Positions 1 through 7,622 of a stretch of DNA of 21,118 nt are shown here, piece by piece; the first letter of the stretch is position 1, and every line of letters begins with the position of its first letter. Both the position numbers and the translations under genes were made by a program. Under the pieces are notes generated by a model, which made no database searches, was not told the origin of the DNA, and saw nothing but the letters and a program-made list of their open reading frames with translations. Origin of the DNA: Deltaproteobacteria bacterium (GTDB taxonomy: Bacteria > Desulfobacterota > DSM-4660 > Desulfatiglandales > Desulfatiglandaceae); assembly GCA_021159525.1 (NCBI GenBank), contig JAGHEC010000015.1:1-21118 (forward strand), written 5' to 3'.

Positions 1-296
1 GACTTGTAATAGTCTTTATGTAAAGGCGGCAAAGGACTACCGTCTTATGAGAGTATGTCCTTGGGGCTGGATCAGAACGAATTCGAACGCTCTGCCGCCG
101 TTCTGAGGAGCTGTAACCGGTTTTTGTCCCGTCTTGGAGGGGAGGCAGTGACCCCCTGCGGGCGGGCTGGAGTGTTTCGCGGACTTGGACAAAACCTGTT
201 AGGTTCCGGCTGTCAGGGCGTTTTATGGATTGACGAGTTGTAGATGGTGGTTATGGCTTTTGACCTCTGACTTCTGAAATCAGGAGAGCGGCGATA
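1..296. other. Gene-free leader upstream of the secretin operon
   Basis: No convincing coding sequence lies here. The only short open frame (55-243) has no ribosome-binding site and no recognisable composition. The stretch holds a cluster of inverted repeats at 25-105 (annotated separately), a five-T run at 121-125, and a small perfect hairpin AACCT-GTT-AGGTT at 193-205. It ends in the ribosome-binding site of the first gene (AGGAG at 282-286). It probably contains the promoter and 5' untranslated region of the operon. I could not place -35/-10 or sigma-54 boxes with confidence. Confidence 0.5.
25..105 (+). promoter_or_regulatory. Candidate structured RNA leader (interlocking inverted repeats)
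   Basis: Three perfect short complementarities lie within 81 bases: GGCGGCA (25-31) with TGCCGCC (93-99), AAGGAC (32-37) with GTCCTT (57-62), and CAGAACG (73-79) with CGTTCTG (99-105). The first two would stack directly, since 31 abuts 32. The third crosses the first, so the two either exclude each other (a switch) or form a pseudoknot. I compared it by eye with c-di-GMP/cGAMP (GEMM-I) riboswitch consensus, which is common ahead of pilus genes in this kind of bacterium, and it does not match. Short GC-rich stems can occur by chance. Confidence 0.2.
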
Positions 297-1658
297 ATGC
301 GAGTGATGATTTGGATGATGTTGGCGATCTGGTGGCCCATATGCGCGGCGGCCCACGGGGGAGTTCCATTCCTGGCTGAGAACGCAGAGGCCTCCCATGG
401 GACGCCTTCCCTGGATGAGGGGATCGATACGCTGTCTGCCTCTCTCACGAAGGAGATTGCCGCAAGATATTTTCATGCTGAAAAAAAGCCGGTGATCAAG
501 GTCGCTGTATTTGATTTTACGAATCATGCCGGGGATGTCACCGTAGGGACTCGTTATGTGTCCAACCGGATCAGGTTAGGCTTTGGGAACAACCCCCAGT
601 TTTCCATCTGCCTGCCACAAACCCCCTCCGAGAAGGAAATTATCTGCGGGGCCGAGGAATTTGAACGGCATCGGTCCTTGAGAGAGCGCCTTGTGGGCGA
701 GATGAAGGCGGATGTGTATGTGTTCGGTCGGGTTTCTATATCGGATGCGGCAAGCATGGTCTGCGAGGTGAATCTGTGGGGTGTTATGCCTCCGTTTGAC
801 AATTACAACAACATCAAAAACCTGAGAAAGGTTGAAGACAACGAGTGGGCTGTCGGTGAGCAGGCCCTGTCCCCTATGGTGTGGAGGACCGGGTTGACCT
901 CCTCGGGCCTGGATTTTTTCACCCAGGTCCTGGTTTCCAGGTCGGCGGAGGAGGGCCTCGGTCTTCAGGAGAACCTGGGGGAGGTCATTTTTCTGTCCCA
1001 GCCCATGTGCGACGATCTAAATCTTGCTTGGCAGGTGAGGGCCGACGGCATGGTGTACGATGTGCGTAAGGAAAGCGATGCGGGAAGCCTTCGGAGCCGT
1101 ACCGGACAGATCATGCAGAGCCGGGTCAAGGGCCTGGAGACCCTGAAGGAGCTCAGCTACATCATTAAGAATGTAGGGCTGGTGATCCGGGAAAAGCACG
1201 GCTCTGCGCGCCAGCTTGAATTTTATGTGGTGCCTAAGAAGAGTCCCTTCTATTTTATTCCGTACGAGGCAGGTGAGGCCGGTCTTCGGTTCATGTACCT
1301 TTGGGCTGACCGGGGCCTGAGCAAGAGTGCGTCCTCCCATGAAAGCGGGAAGGGGTGGAAATTGCATGTGGCCGAACAGGATTACCGGGTCCTTATGCCG
1401 GTGGGGACCCACACGGCTACAGCCACTATCGAGCCTGTCGCTGAAAGCGAATACGGAACCAAGAAACCGCGCTCGGAATATGTGTCGCGATTTAAATTCG
1501 CTGTCTATCCCGGCCTGAACGTGTATGTCATCAATTATGTTTACCGGAGAGATCGGCCTGAGATTTTTGTTCGGCGACTCGAAATAAAAGGATCACGGGA
1601 TGTGCCCATAGAGGCGGTGAAACGGATAACGGAGGTTTATCGCGTGTATGGGGAATAG
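297..1658 (+). CDS. Exported protein with possible CsgG/FlgO-like domain, first gene of secretin operon
   Basis: This is a 453-residue protein of unknown function. The N-terminus has a short hydrophobic signal segment (residues 4-18) with plausible cleavage after CAAA at residue 19; the only basic residue ahead of the core is Arg2. From about residue 64, a VAVFDFTN strand followed by an alternating helix/strand pattern and DVYVFGRVS near 140 resembles the nucleotide-binding-like fold of CsgG/FlgO/TolB-N proteins. These act at the outer membrane or periplasm. The C-terminal half (about 230-453) is beta-rich and unrecognised. The start is supported by AGGAG at 282-286, ten bases upstream. The stop is 50 bases ahead of the secretin start, so the two are probably cotranscribed. 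It occupies the slot just upstream of PilQ where PilP usually sits, but shows no PilP features. The fold assignment is tentative; the coding call is firm. Confidence 0.85.
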   Translation: MRVMIWMMLAIWWPICAAAHGGVPFLAENAEASHGTPSLDEGIDTLSASLTKEIAARYFHAEKKPVIKVAVFDFTNHAGDVTVGTRYVSNRIRLGFGNNPQFSICLPQTPSEKEIICGAEEFERHRSLRERLVGEMKADVYVFGRVSISDAASMVCEVNLWGVMPPFDNYNNIKNLRKVEDNEWAVGEQALSPMVWRTGLTSSGLDFFTQVLVSRSAEEGLGLQENLGEVIFLSQPMCDDLNLAWQVRADGMVYDVRKESDAGSLRSRTGQIMQSRVKGLETLKELSYIIKNVGLVIREKHGSARQLEFYVVPKKSPFYFIPYEAGEAGLRFMYLWADRGLSKSASSHESGKGWKLHVAEQDYRVLMPVGTHTATATIEPVAESEYGTKKPRSEYVSRFKFAVYPGLNVYVINYVYRRDRPEIFVRRLEIKGSRDVPIEAVKRITEVYRVYGE

Positions 1659-1708
1659 TAAAGAAAATCAAAATCCTGATGACCCGGAAAAGGGCAGGGG
1701 GGATTTTT

Positions 1709-4096
1709 ATGAACCTGGATTTTCGTAAAATGCTCCGGTATGGTTTCCGGCTGTTGATTGCCGTTTCAGCGTTCCTGGTGTCTGCCTGCGCCACGCCTCC
1801 GGAAACAAAGGTCGGGGAGGCTGACAAGGCCCGGGACGCTGTGGTTATTCAGTCTGTCCGCACTGAGACCGGCGGTGAGCGAACCATTGTCGCCTTTGTT
1901 TGTTCAGCCCGGACCACGTGTGAAAGGCCGCGTGCGCTTTCCCATCCCGGAACTCTTTCCTTTGTCATCAAGGGAAGACCGGCCAGCGATCTTCCAAGAG
2001 ATATCTCCATCCGGGAGGGGCCGTTAGAGAAGGTCTTGATTCGCGAAAAAGGGCCGGAACAGACCGAGGTGTTGATTTATGCCCGCCATGAGGTGAGCCG
2101 GACCCGCCTGGCCACTGAAGGCAAGCATATCCTCTTCGAAGTCGTTCCGGCCACGTCCGAAAAGGCCGAAGCGCTCCGTCCCGGCCAGGAGCCCGGGTCC
2201 CCATCTCCGCCCCGGATTGTGGCGGCCTCAGTGATCCAGCGGCCCGGCAACAGGACGCGGTTCAGGGTTGCCACGGACCGGGAGGCGGATTTTAACGTTA
2301 AGCTGGATGGGACCAATCTCTTGGTGGACCTGGAAAAGGGCGCGATCAATGCCGAAGTCTTAAAGAATCTGGAATCCAAATACGATCAGGGCGCCATTGA
2401 ACGGGTGGAGACCTCTTATTCATTAGAGGAACCTTGCGTGTCTCTCCGTCTGGTCTTGCGGGACCTGGTCCCTTATCATGTTTTACAGGGCGGGAAAATG
2501 TTGGAAATCGATTTTGATGCGGTGAAGGCCGAACCTGCCCCTGGGAACCCGGCCAAACCGGCAGAATTGCCAGCGGCCGCGCCCGCGTCAAAGAGACAGG
2601 CCGAATCGCCTTTGCCGGCTGCCGTTCCCCAGATTACGGAAACGTCCGCCGGGGGTAAAGACGTTTTGCAGACACCCGTCGATTCCCGGGCCGGAATTTT
2701 CGAGGCTACCTCCAGACAGTATGCCGGGCAAAAGATGAGCTTCGATTTTGTGGATACAGACATCCGCAATATCCTTCAGTTGATATCCGAGGTGGCGGGG
2801 ATCAACATCGTCTGGGGAGAAGATGTGGGCGGAAAAATCTCCATGAAGCTTGAAAGCGTTCCATGGGATCAGGCCTTGGAAATGATCCTCCGGCCCAACG
2901 GCCTGACCTATCAGATTGAAGACGACGTGCTCTGGGTAGTCCCCAAGCAAAAGCTGCGCGATCTGGAGATCAGGGAAGACAAACGCAAGGGAGCGCTCAT
3001 GGCCGCCAAGCGGCTTCAGGGGATTTTTGAGGCCAAGATTTTGGAATTCATCACGATTCGCCACAGGAAGGCGGCCGATGTCTTCAAGATGCTGATAGGC
3101 GATCAGACTGCAACACCGCCCATCCCCCCGGCCCTGGACATCGAGAGCGCGGAATCGGAGGAAAAGGAAGAGGGAGAGGAAGAAAAAGGAAAGAAGGTCA
3201 AGATCTCGACCCTGGATCTCTATCTTTCTTATGATGCGGGCACCAATGTAATCATCGCCAACGGGGTCAGGGCCAAGGTGGAGAAGGTTAAGGAATTGAT
3301 CTCCAAACTCGACATTCCTGAAAAGCAGGTTCTCATTGAGGCCCGCGTGGTGGATGCCTCGACTACCTTTGCGCGGGATCTGGGCGTCCAGTGGGGTTCG
3401 CTTGAAAGGGATGAAGAGGGCTCTCCGCTTCGGCCAGGCATTAAAAGGGAGTGGTACAATGCCGGCGCCATGTTCAGCGGAATTGGGCAGTTTTCAACCA
3501 ATGCGCCCAGCCAGTGGGCGCCCAACATCGGCATGGCCTTTGGGTGGATCACCGACAGCGGTCTGGGATCCCTTGCCCTGGATGCGTCTCTGGCGCTTGC
3601 CGAGTCGGATGGAAAGGCCCGTATCATTTCCGCGCCCAAGGTCTTGACCGTCAACGGCCGGGAGGCCACGATATCAAGAGGTGAAACGAGATACATCGGG
3701 GTCAAGACACAGGATACCCAGCAGATAGAAGACAAAGAGGCGACCCTTTCCCTTACGGTGACCCCCACAGTGAGCGCTGACAACTCCCATGTGACCCTCG
3801 ATGTGGTGGTCACGGACGACCGTCCGATGGAACCTACCGGAAATCCCAACGACTATGGGGGCAAGACTGTCAAGAAAATCGAGAGCACCCTTTTAGTGCG
3901 AACAGGCGAGACCGTGGTGATCGGGGGCATTTACGCCCACAGTGAAGAAAAATCAGAGACGGGTTTTCCGTGGGCCAGGGACATTCCGCTCCTGGGCTGG
4001 CTCTTCAAGGCCGAGAGGAAGGTCTCTGAGAAACAGGAACTCCTCATTTTTCTCACCCCCACGATCCTGAACGTCTCCAATACCGGGGGTACATAG
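1709..4096 (+). CDS. pilQ: PilQ-type type IV pilus secretin, lipoprotein form
   Basis: Forms the outer-membrane channel of a type IV pilus or related secretion machine. The 795 residues run as follows: a lipoprotein signal with lipobox VSAC (Cys27; +2 is Ala, which favours the outer membrane); two AMIN-like beta domains (about 45-130 and 167-270), which in this family bind peptidoglycan; a proline/alanine linker; an STN/N0 domain (about 337-412, with FDFVDTDIRNILQLIS); an N1 domain (from about 442); and the secretin barrel (about 590-790). The barrel carries the signatures ARIISAPKVLTVNG, TLSLTVTPTVS, GETVVIGGIY, PLLGWLFK and LLIFLTPTIL. A Glu/Lys-rich low-complexity insert sits near residues 480-500, inside the N1 region. 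I prefer the ATG at 1709 to the one at 1679 because a G-rich ribosome-binding site (1697-1702) precedes it by six bases and it starts directly on the signal peptide. Lipidated PilQ is less common than the Sec-signal form. The neighbouring six-TPR lipoprotein matches the PilF pilotin that assembles PilQ. Confidence 0.93.
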   Translation: MNLDFRKMLRYGFRLLIAVSAFLVSACATPPETKVGEADKARDAVVIQSVRTETGGERTIVAFVCSARTTCERPRALSHPGTLSFVIKGRPASDLPRDISIREGPLEKVLIREKGPEQTEVLIYARHEVSRTRLATEGKHILFEVVPATSEKAEALRPGQEPGSPSPPRIVAASVIQRPGNRTRFRVATDREADFNVKLDGTNLLVDLEKGAINAEVLKNLESKYDQGAIERVETSYSLEEPCVSLRLVLRDLVPYHVLQGGKMLEIDFDAVKAEPAPGNPAKPAELPAAAPASKRQAESPLPAAVPQITETSAGGKDVLQTPVDSRAGIFEATSRQYAGQKMSFDFVDTDIRNILQLISEVAGINIVWGEDVGGKISMKLESVPWDQALEMILRPNGLTYQIEDDVLWVVPKQKLRDLEIREDKRKGALMAAKRLQGIFEAKILEFITIRHRKAADVFKMLIGDQTATPPIPPALDIESAESEEKEEGEEEKGKKVKISTLDLYLSYDAGTNVIIANGVRAKVEKVKELISKLDIPEKQVLIEARVVDASTTFARDLGVQWGSLERDEEGSPLRPGIKREWYNAGAMFSGIGQFSTNAPSQWAPNIGMAFGWITDSGLGSLALDASLALAESDGKARIISAPKVLTVNGREATISRGETRYIGVKTQDTQQIEDKEATLSLTVTPTVSADNSHVTLDVVVTDDRPMEPTGNPNDYGGKTVKKIESTLLVRTGETVVIGGIYAHSEEKSETGFPWARDIPLLGWLFKAERKVSEKQELLIFLTPTILNVSNTGGT

Positions 4097-4122
4097 GCCG
4101 CTTAATGGGGGACAGGGCGGAC

Positions 4123-4890
4123 ATGCTTCGTTTGCGTCATGCAGTTTGGTGGATGGCTCTGATCTGCTGGGCAGCAGGGCTTGCCGCGTGCGCCCAAGAC
4201 AGCGCGGTTCGGGATAAGCGCGTCAAGGCCCTTCGGGACATGGGCAATGCCATGGCCACGGAAGGAAATCTGAGGGGGGCCCTGGGAAAGCTGTTGGAGG
4301 CCGTTAAGATAGACCCGGACAAGGTGGAGTTGAATCATGAGATTGCAATCTTGCTGCGGAACCTGGGGCAGTATGAGCTTTCTCTTAAATATTTTCAGCG
4401 GACCCTGAGCCTGGACCCCAAGTTCTCGGAGGCCTGGAACAACCTGGGCACCCTTTATCTCCTGATGGAAAGATGGGATTCTGCCATCGACTGCTTTCAG
4501 AAGGCGCTTGCAGATCTGCTTTACAAGACGCCCCATTACGCCTACAACAACATGGGCTGGGCCTATTACCGGAAGGGCGATTATGACAGGGCCATCCAGA
4601 GCTTCCAGCAGGCCATCCGGTTGTCCCGTTCCTATGCAGTCGCGTATGCTAATCTGGCCCGGACCCGTCAGGCAAAGGGCGAGCTGGATAAGGCTGTCGA
4701 GGCCTATAACCAGGCGGTTTATTATGCGCCCAGGGATGCAGGCGCCCATTTGGAATTGGCCAAGGTCCTGTTAAAACAGGGGAAGATGGAAGAAGCCAAA
4801 GAGGAGCTGAACCTGGCCGTCTCGGCCGATCCCATAAGCCGGGCTGCCAATGAGGCACGAAAATTGCTGAAAAATTTGGTAAAAAAATAG
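4123..4890 (+). CDS. pilF: PilF/PilW-like six-TPR lipoprotein (secretin pilotin)
   Basis: Predicted outer-membrane lipoprotein that helps PilQ reach the outer membrane and multimerise, as PilF (PilW in Neisseria) does elsewhere. It has a signal peptide with lipobox LAAC (Cys23; +2 Ala, so outer-membrane sorting), then six consecutive tetratricopeptide repeats covering nearly all the rest. Their characteristic residues are visible, such as WNNLGTLYL, YNNMGWAYYRKGDYDRAI and LARTRQAKGELDKAVEAY. Six TPRs is also the number in Pseudomonas PilF. An in-frame ATG at 4105 lies eight bases after the pilQ stop but lacks a ribosome-binding site. The ATG at 4123 follows a purine-rich GGGGGACAGGGCGG and leads directly into the signal peptide, so I choose it. 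It is followed 13 bases later by the Ig lipoprotein, which supports an operon. The role as pilotin of this particular secretin is inferred from adjacency and architecture. Confidence 0.88.
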   Translation: MLRLRHAVWWMALICWAAGLAACAQDSAVRDKRVKALRDMGNAMATEGNLRGALGKLLEAVKIDPDKVELNHEIAILLRNLGQYELSLKYFQRTLSLDPKFSEAWNNLGTLYLLMERWDSAIDCFQKALADLLYKTPHYAYNNMGWAYYRKGDYDRAIQSFQQAIRLSRSYAVAYANLARTRQAKGELDKAVEAYNQAVYYAPRDAGAHLELAKVLLKQGKMEEAKEELNLAVSADPISRAANEARKLLKNLVKK

Positions 4891-4903
4891 CGGGGGAAGG
4901 GCT

Positions 4904-7483
4904 ATGCATAGAAATAAAGTGATGGGGACCATGCTGGCGGGTGCTTTGCTGTTAAGCCTCTTGGTATGCCTTGGAGGCTGCGGCGGCGGGGGCGACTCCG
5001 GGGCTGTGGCCGGCCAGACGGGTACGATTACATTGGAGGTGAGCGCTGTGAGCATGCCTGCCGACGGGAGCAGTTCGGTGGTGATCAAGGCCACCGTGAA
5101 AGACAGCGCCGGCAACCCGGTTCGTCACTTCACCGAGGTCAGGTTTGCCACCACCCTTGGCCGGTTCATGAACGGCGGGACCGTCTTTACCATGCAGACT
5201 CAGCCCCCCCTGGACGAAAGGGGCTGGCCTGATCTTGACGCAGATCCTACGGGAATTGCCGAGGCGGCCCTGATTGCAGACACGAGGCCGGGAAGCGCCA
5301 AGGTGACGGTTACCTCCAACAATGTGTCCCAATCGGTCTATATCACCATGACCGGCGGCGCTGTTGCCATCAGCCTGGCAGCCGACCCGCTGCAGATCCC
5401 GGCCGACGGGTTGAGCGCTTCCTCAATCACGGCAACGATCACCGACGCCAATGGCCTTCCCGTCACGCCCGGTACCGCGGTGACCTTCTCTACCTCGCTG
5501 GGCACATTCCAGAACGGGGAAACCACCTGCGAGGTTGCCACATCGGGCAGCGCCGGAACGGCGACGGTTTCCCTCATGTCTGCCACACAATCAGGGTCTG
5601 CCCTGGTATCTGCTGAGAGCAACGGGGTTACCCAGTCCGTATATGTGGGTTTTGGGGGTGCGCCCGTAGCTATTGGGGTAACCGCCGAGCCTGCCAGCAT
5701 CTGGGCGGATGGACAAAGCTCTTCCGTTATCCAGGCGACCCTGACCGATGCTTTGGGGGGGCCTGTGACGCCGGGGACCCAGGTCACATTCATTACCAAT
5801 CTGGGCCGATTCGCAAACGGCAGCGCCACCTATACCGTGTGCACCCTGGACACAACCGGGATAGTGACCGCCTCGCTCATGGCCGGAAATACGACTGGAA
5901 CAGCATGCGTAACGGTTACGGCTAACGGCGTCAGTCAATCGGTTTATGTGTCGCTTGTGGAAAAGGGAGGGACGCCTTTTTGTATGACCTTGAGTGCGGA
6001 TCCGGACAGCATCGCAGCGGATGGGTATTCTTCTTTGAAGATTACGGCGGCCCTTGCCGACAGCCTCGGCAATCCGGTCGATCCAGGGACTCAGGTCACG
6101 TTTTCCACCACCCTGGGGAAGTTCAGCAACAATGAAAAAACCTACACCGTTACCACCCCGGATCTGACCGGCACGGTGTCTGTTTCCCTTATCTCCGGCA
6201 CAACCTCCGGGACAGCCCTGATCAGGGCAACGGCAAGCGGCGTGACCCAGAGTGTCTATGTGGTGTTCAGCGGCAGCGGCGTGACCCTCACCATTGCAGC
6301 CGTGCCGACAAGCCTTCCCGAAGATGGAACCGCTGACATTACTGTCACAGTGACAGACAGCGCGTCCAATCCCTTGCCCGGTGCACCTGTGGACATCACC
6401 ATTGTGGAAGGCTCAGGGACCTTGTCCCCTGCTCCGCCGTGGAACACCGGGACTGACGGAAAGGCAACTGGGACCTTCACCCTTATCGGCAAGCAGAGCG
6501 TCAGGCTCAGGGCCGAAAGTATGGGGGCGAGTGCGGAAGCCGCCATCAACTGGCTCAGGTACACCTTTGACATGAACGCTGATCCAGCATCCATCCAGGT
6601 GGGGGGGAGGACCAGCAGGATCACCGCTTTGCTCCAGGAGAATGGTATCCCTGTGTCAGGGCAAACTGTCACATTCGCCACGACGCTGGGCACGGTGGCC
6701 CCCCTCCAGCAGGCCACAGGCCGGGACGGAAAGGCTACCACCATCCTGACTTCCGGCGACGAGACCGGGACTGCGACCGTTACCGGAGCTGTGACGGTCG
6801 GGGGATCTCCCCTGTCCGCCTCCACCACGGTGTCCATCGGGGGCCCTGCCTCGGAAACAGCCGGGATTTTTGCAAATACGACCGGTTCCGGATTCCCGGC
6901 CCAGGTTGCCATCGGCATGGACGAGAGCTCCATAAAAGAGACTGCCGAGAGCCTTGAAGTGCTGATTACCGCACTGGTACTGGATGAAAAAGACAATCCC
7001 GTTCCGGACGATACGGCGGTTCACTTTGCAGTGGAGGCCGTTGGGTTCAACGAGGACAGGGATCATGACGGGATCATCGACTGCTGGGACAGCCTGGGTC
7101 AGCGCATGGCATGTCCTCCCAGGGGCGCGCGGGGATTCGGCAGGACATGGTTCAGCGATGATGTGAATCAGGACGGCGCCATGTTCAGCCTGGGAGGTCC
7201 CATGGCCCGGACCGAGGACGCCAACCAGAACGGGATCCTGGATTCCGGAGAGGACCGAAATGCTAACGGCGTGCTTGATCCCATTCAGACCTGCACCATC
7301 GTCAATGCCGCTCTCACGCAGAACGGCGTGGCGAGGACCGCCCTGACCTATCCCCGCAACCAGGCCGGCAATATCGCGGTCAGGATCACGGTCCTTGCAG
7401 GGGCTGTGTCCAATTTCTCGGATTTCATCCTGCCCTGCACCCAGGGCATGACCCATGGCGGGACGTGTGGGGGCGAATATTAG
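4904..7483 (+). CDS. Outer-membrane lipoprotein of tandem bacterial Ig-like (Big_1/invasin) modules with EF-hand-like C-terminus
   Basis: An 859-residue predicted surface stalk or adhesin. It begins with a lipoprotein signal (lipobox LGGC, Cys26) and a Gly-rich tether. About six Ig-like modules follow, of roughly 95-110 residues each, starting near residues 39, 153, 253, 357, 460 and 554. Each has the Big_1 pattern of P-x-x-I-x-A-D-G-x-S then T-x-x-D-x-x-G-x-P-V then V-T-F-x-T-x-L-G. Modules 2-4 are especially alike and each ends with a VSQSVYV or VTQSVYV strand, which suggests recent duplication. The C-terminal 210 residues contain acidic EF-hand-like loops: DRDHDGIIDCWD near 718, and DANQNGILDSGE near 772 followed by DRNANGVLDP. 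These probably bind calcium. The start is supported by GGGGGAAGGG just upstream. Close spacing to the TPR gene suggests cotranscription. Big_1 proteins include invasins and intimins, but no beta-barrel export domain is present, so the lipid anchor or the secretin would have to place it at the surface. Confidence 0.85.
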   Translation: MHRNKVMGTMLAGALLLSLLVCLGGCGGGGDSGAVAGQTGTITLEVSAVSMPADGSSSVVIKATVKDSAGNPVRHFTEVRFATTLGRFMNGGTVFTMQTQPPLDERGWPDLDADPTGIAEAALIADTRPGSAKVTVTSNNVSQSVYITMTGGAVAISLAADPLQIPADGLSASSITATITDANGLPVTPGTAVTFSTSLGTFQNGETTCEVATSGSAGTATVSLMSATQSGSALVSAESNGVTQSVYVGFGGAPVAIGVTAEPASIWADGQSSSVIQATLTDALGGPVTPGTQVTFITNLGRFANGSATYTVCTLDTTGIVTASLMAGNTTGTACVTVTANGVSQSVYVSLVEKGGTPFCMTLSADPDSIAADGYSSLKITAALADSLGNPVDPGTQVTFSTTLGKFSNNEKTYTVTTPDLTGTVSVSLISGTTSGTALIRATASGVTQSVYVVFSGSGVTLTIAAVPTSLPEDGTADITVTVTDSASNPLPGAPVDITIVEGSGTLSPAPPWNTGTDGKATGTFTLIGKQSVRLRAESMGASAEAAINWLRYTFDMNADPASIQVGGRTSRITALLQENGIPVSGQTVTFATTLGTVAPLQQATGRDGKATTILTSGDETGTATVTGAVTVGGSPLSASTTVSIGGPASETAGIFANTTGSGFPAQVAIGMDESSIKETAESLEVLITALVLDEKDNPVPDDTAVHFAVEAVGFNEDRDHDGIIDCWDSLGQRMACPPRGARGFGRTWFSDDVNQDGAMFSLGGPMARTEDANQNGILDSGEDRNANGVLDPIQTCTIVNAALTQNGVARTALTYPRNQAGNIAVRITVLAGAVSNFSDFILPCTQGMTHGGTCGGEY

Positions 7484-7532
7484 ATGCCGGGATGCGGAGA
7501 TGCGGAGATGATGGGGCCGGGGGGATTTGCGC

Positions 7533-7561
7533 TTGAGATTTGTCTTGAAATTGGCGATAGT
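7533..7561 (+). promoter_or_regulatory. Candidate sigma-70 promoter for the 971-residue protein
   Basis: TTGAGA (7533-7538, five of six to the -35 consensus) and GATAGT (7556-7561, four of six to -10) are separated by exactly 17 bases. It lies about 60 bases upstream of the start at 7623, in the first sizeable gap after the packed operon. That would let the paralogous surface proteins be transcribed separately from the secretin genes. By-eye match only. Confidence 0.3.
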
Positions 7562-7577
7562 AAAGAAATCAGGCTGG

Positions 7578-7590
7578 ATTGAGCTGTTAC
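7578..7590 (-). repeat. Solo copy of the MITE terminal inverted repeat
   Basis: ATTGAGCTGTTAC is the reverse complement of the GTAACAGCTCAAT end of copies B and C. The identity with the end of copy B continues four bases outward (ATTT), giving a 17-base exact match to 20209-20225. No partner end or internal element sequence lies on the upstream side. It could be the remnant of an excised or deleted element, or a conserved site the element resembles. It lies in the leader of the following gene, between its candidate promoter and its ribosome-binding site. Confidence 0.5.
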
Positions 7591-7610
7591 ATTTATGCCA
7601 CGGTCCTGAA

Positions 7611-7619
7611 AAAGGAGGG
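7611..7619 (+). promoter_or_regulatory. Strong ribosome-binding site that fixes the start at 7623
   Basis: AAAGGAGGG lies just upstream of the ATG at 7623, in contrast to the poor context of the in-frame ATG-less upstream frame. The following MMKKILVW opens a standard signal peptide. Confidence 0.75.
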
Positions 7620-7622
7620 GTC

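Larger units (their letters stand above)
7484..7622. other. Intergenic gap between Ig lipoprotein and first DIKA-module protein
   Basis: 139 bases without a gene. It contains a short direct repetition of GATGCGGA near 7491-7510, a candidate sigma-70 promoter (7533-7561), a lone copy of the MITE terminal motif (7578-7590) and a very good ribosome-binding site (7611-7619). An open frame from 7527 joins the downstream gene, but its extra 32 residues lie ahead of the real start. Confidence 0.6.

Noticed and set aside
55..243. Plus-strand open frame of 62 codons in the leader
   Set aside because: No ribosome-binding site, no recognisable protein features, and it overlaps the structured leader.
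4102..4749. Minus-strand open frame of 215 codons opposite the TPR gene
   Set aside because: Antisense shadow of the clear TPR protein; G+C-rich codon usage opens the opposite frame.
7527..7622. N-terminal extension of the 971-residue protein
   Set aside because: Would precede a complete signal peptide with 32 unrelated residues; the strong ribosome-binding site at 7611-7619 points to 7623.
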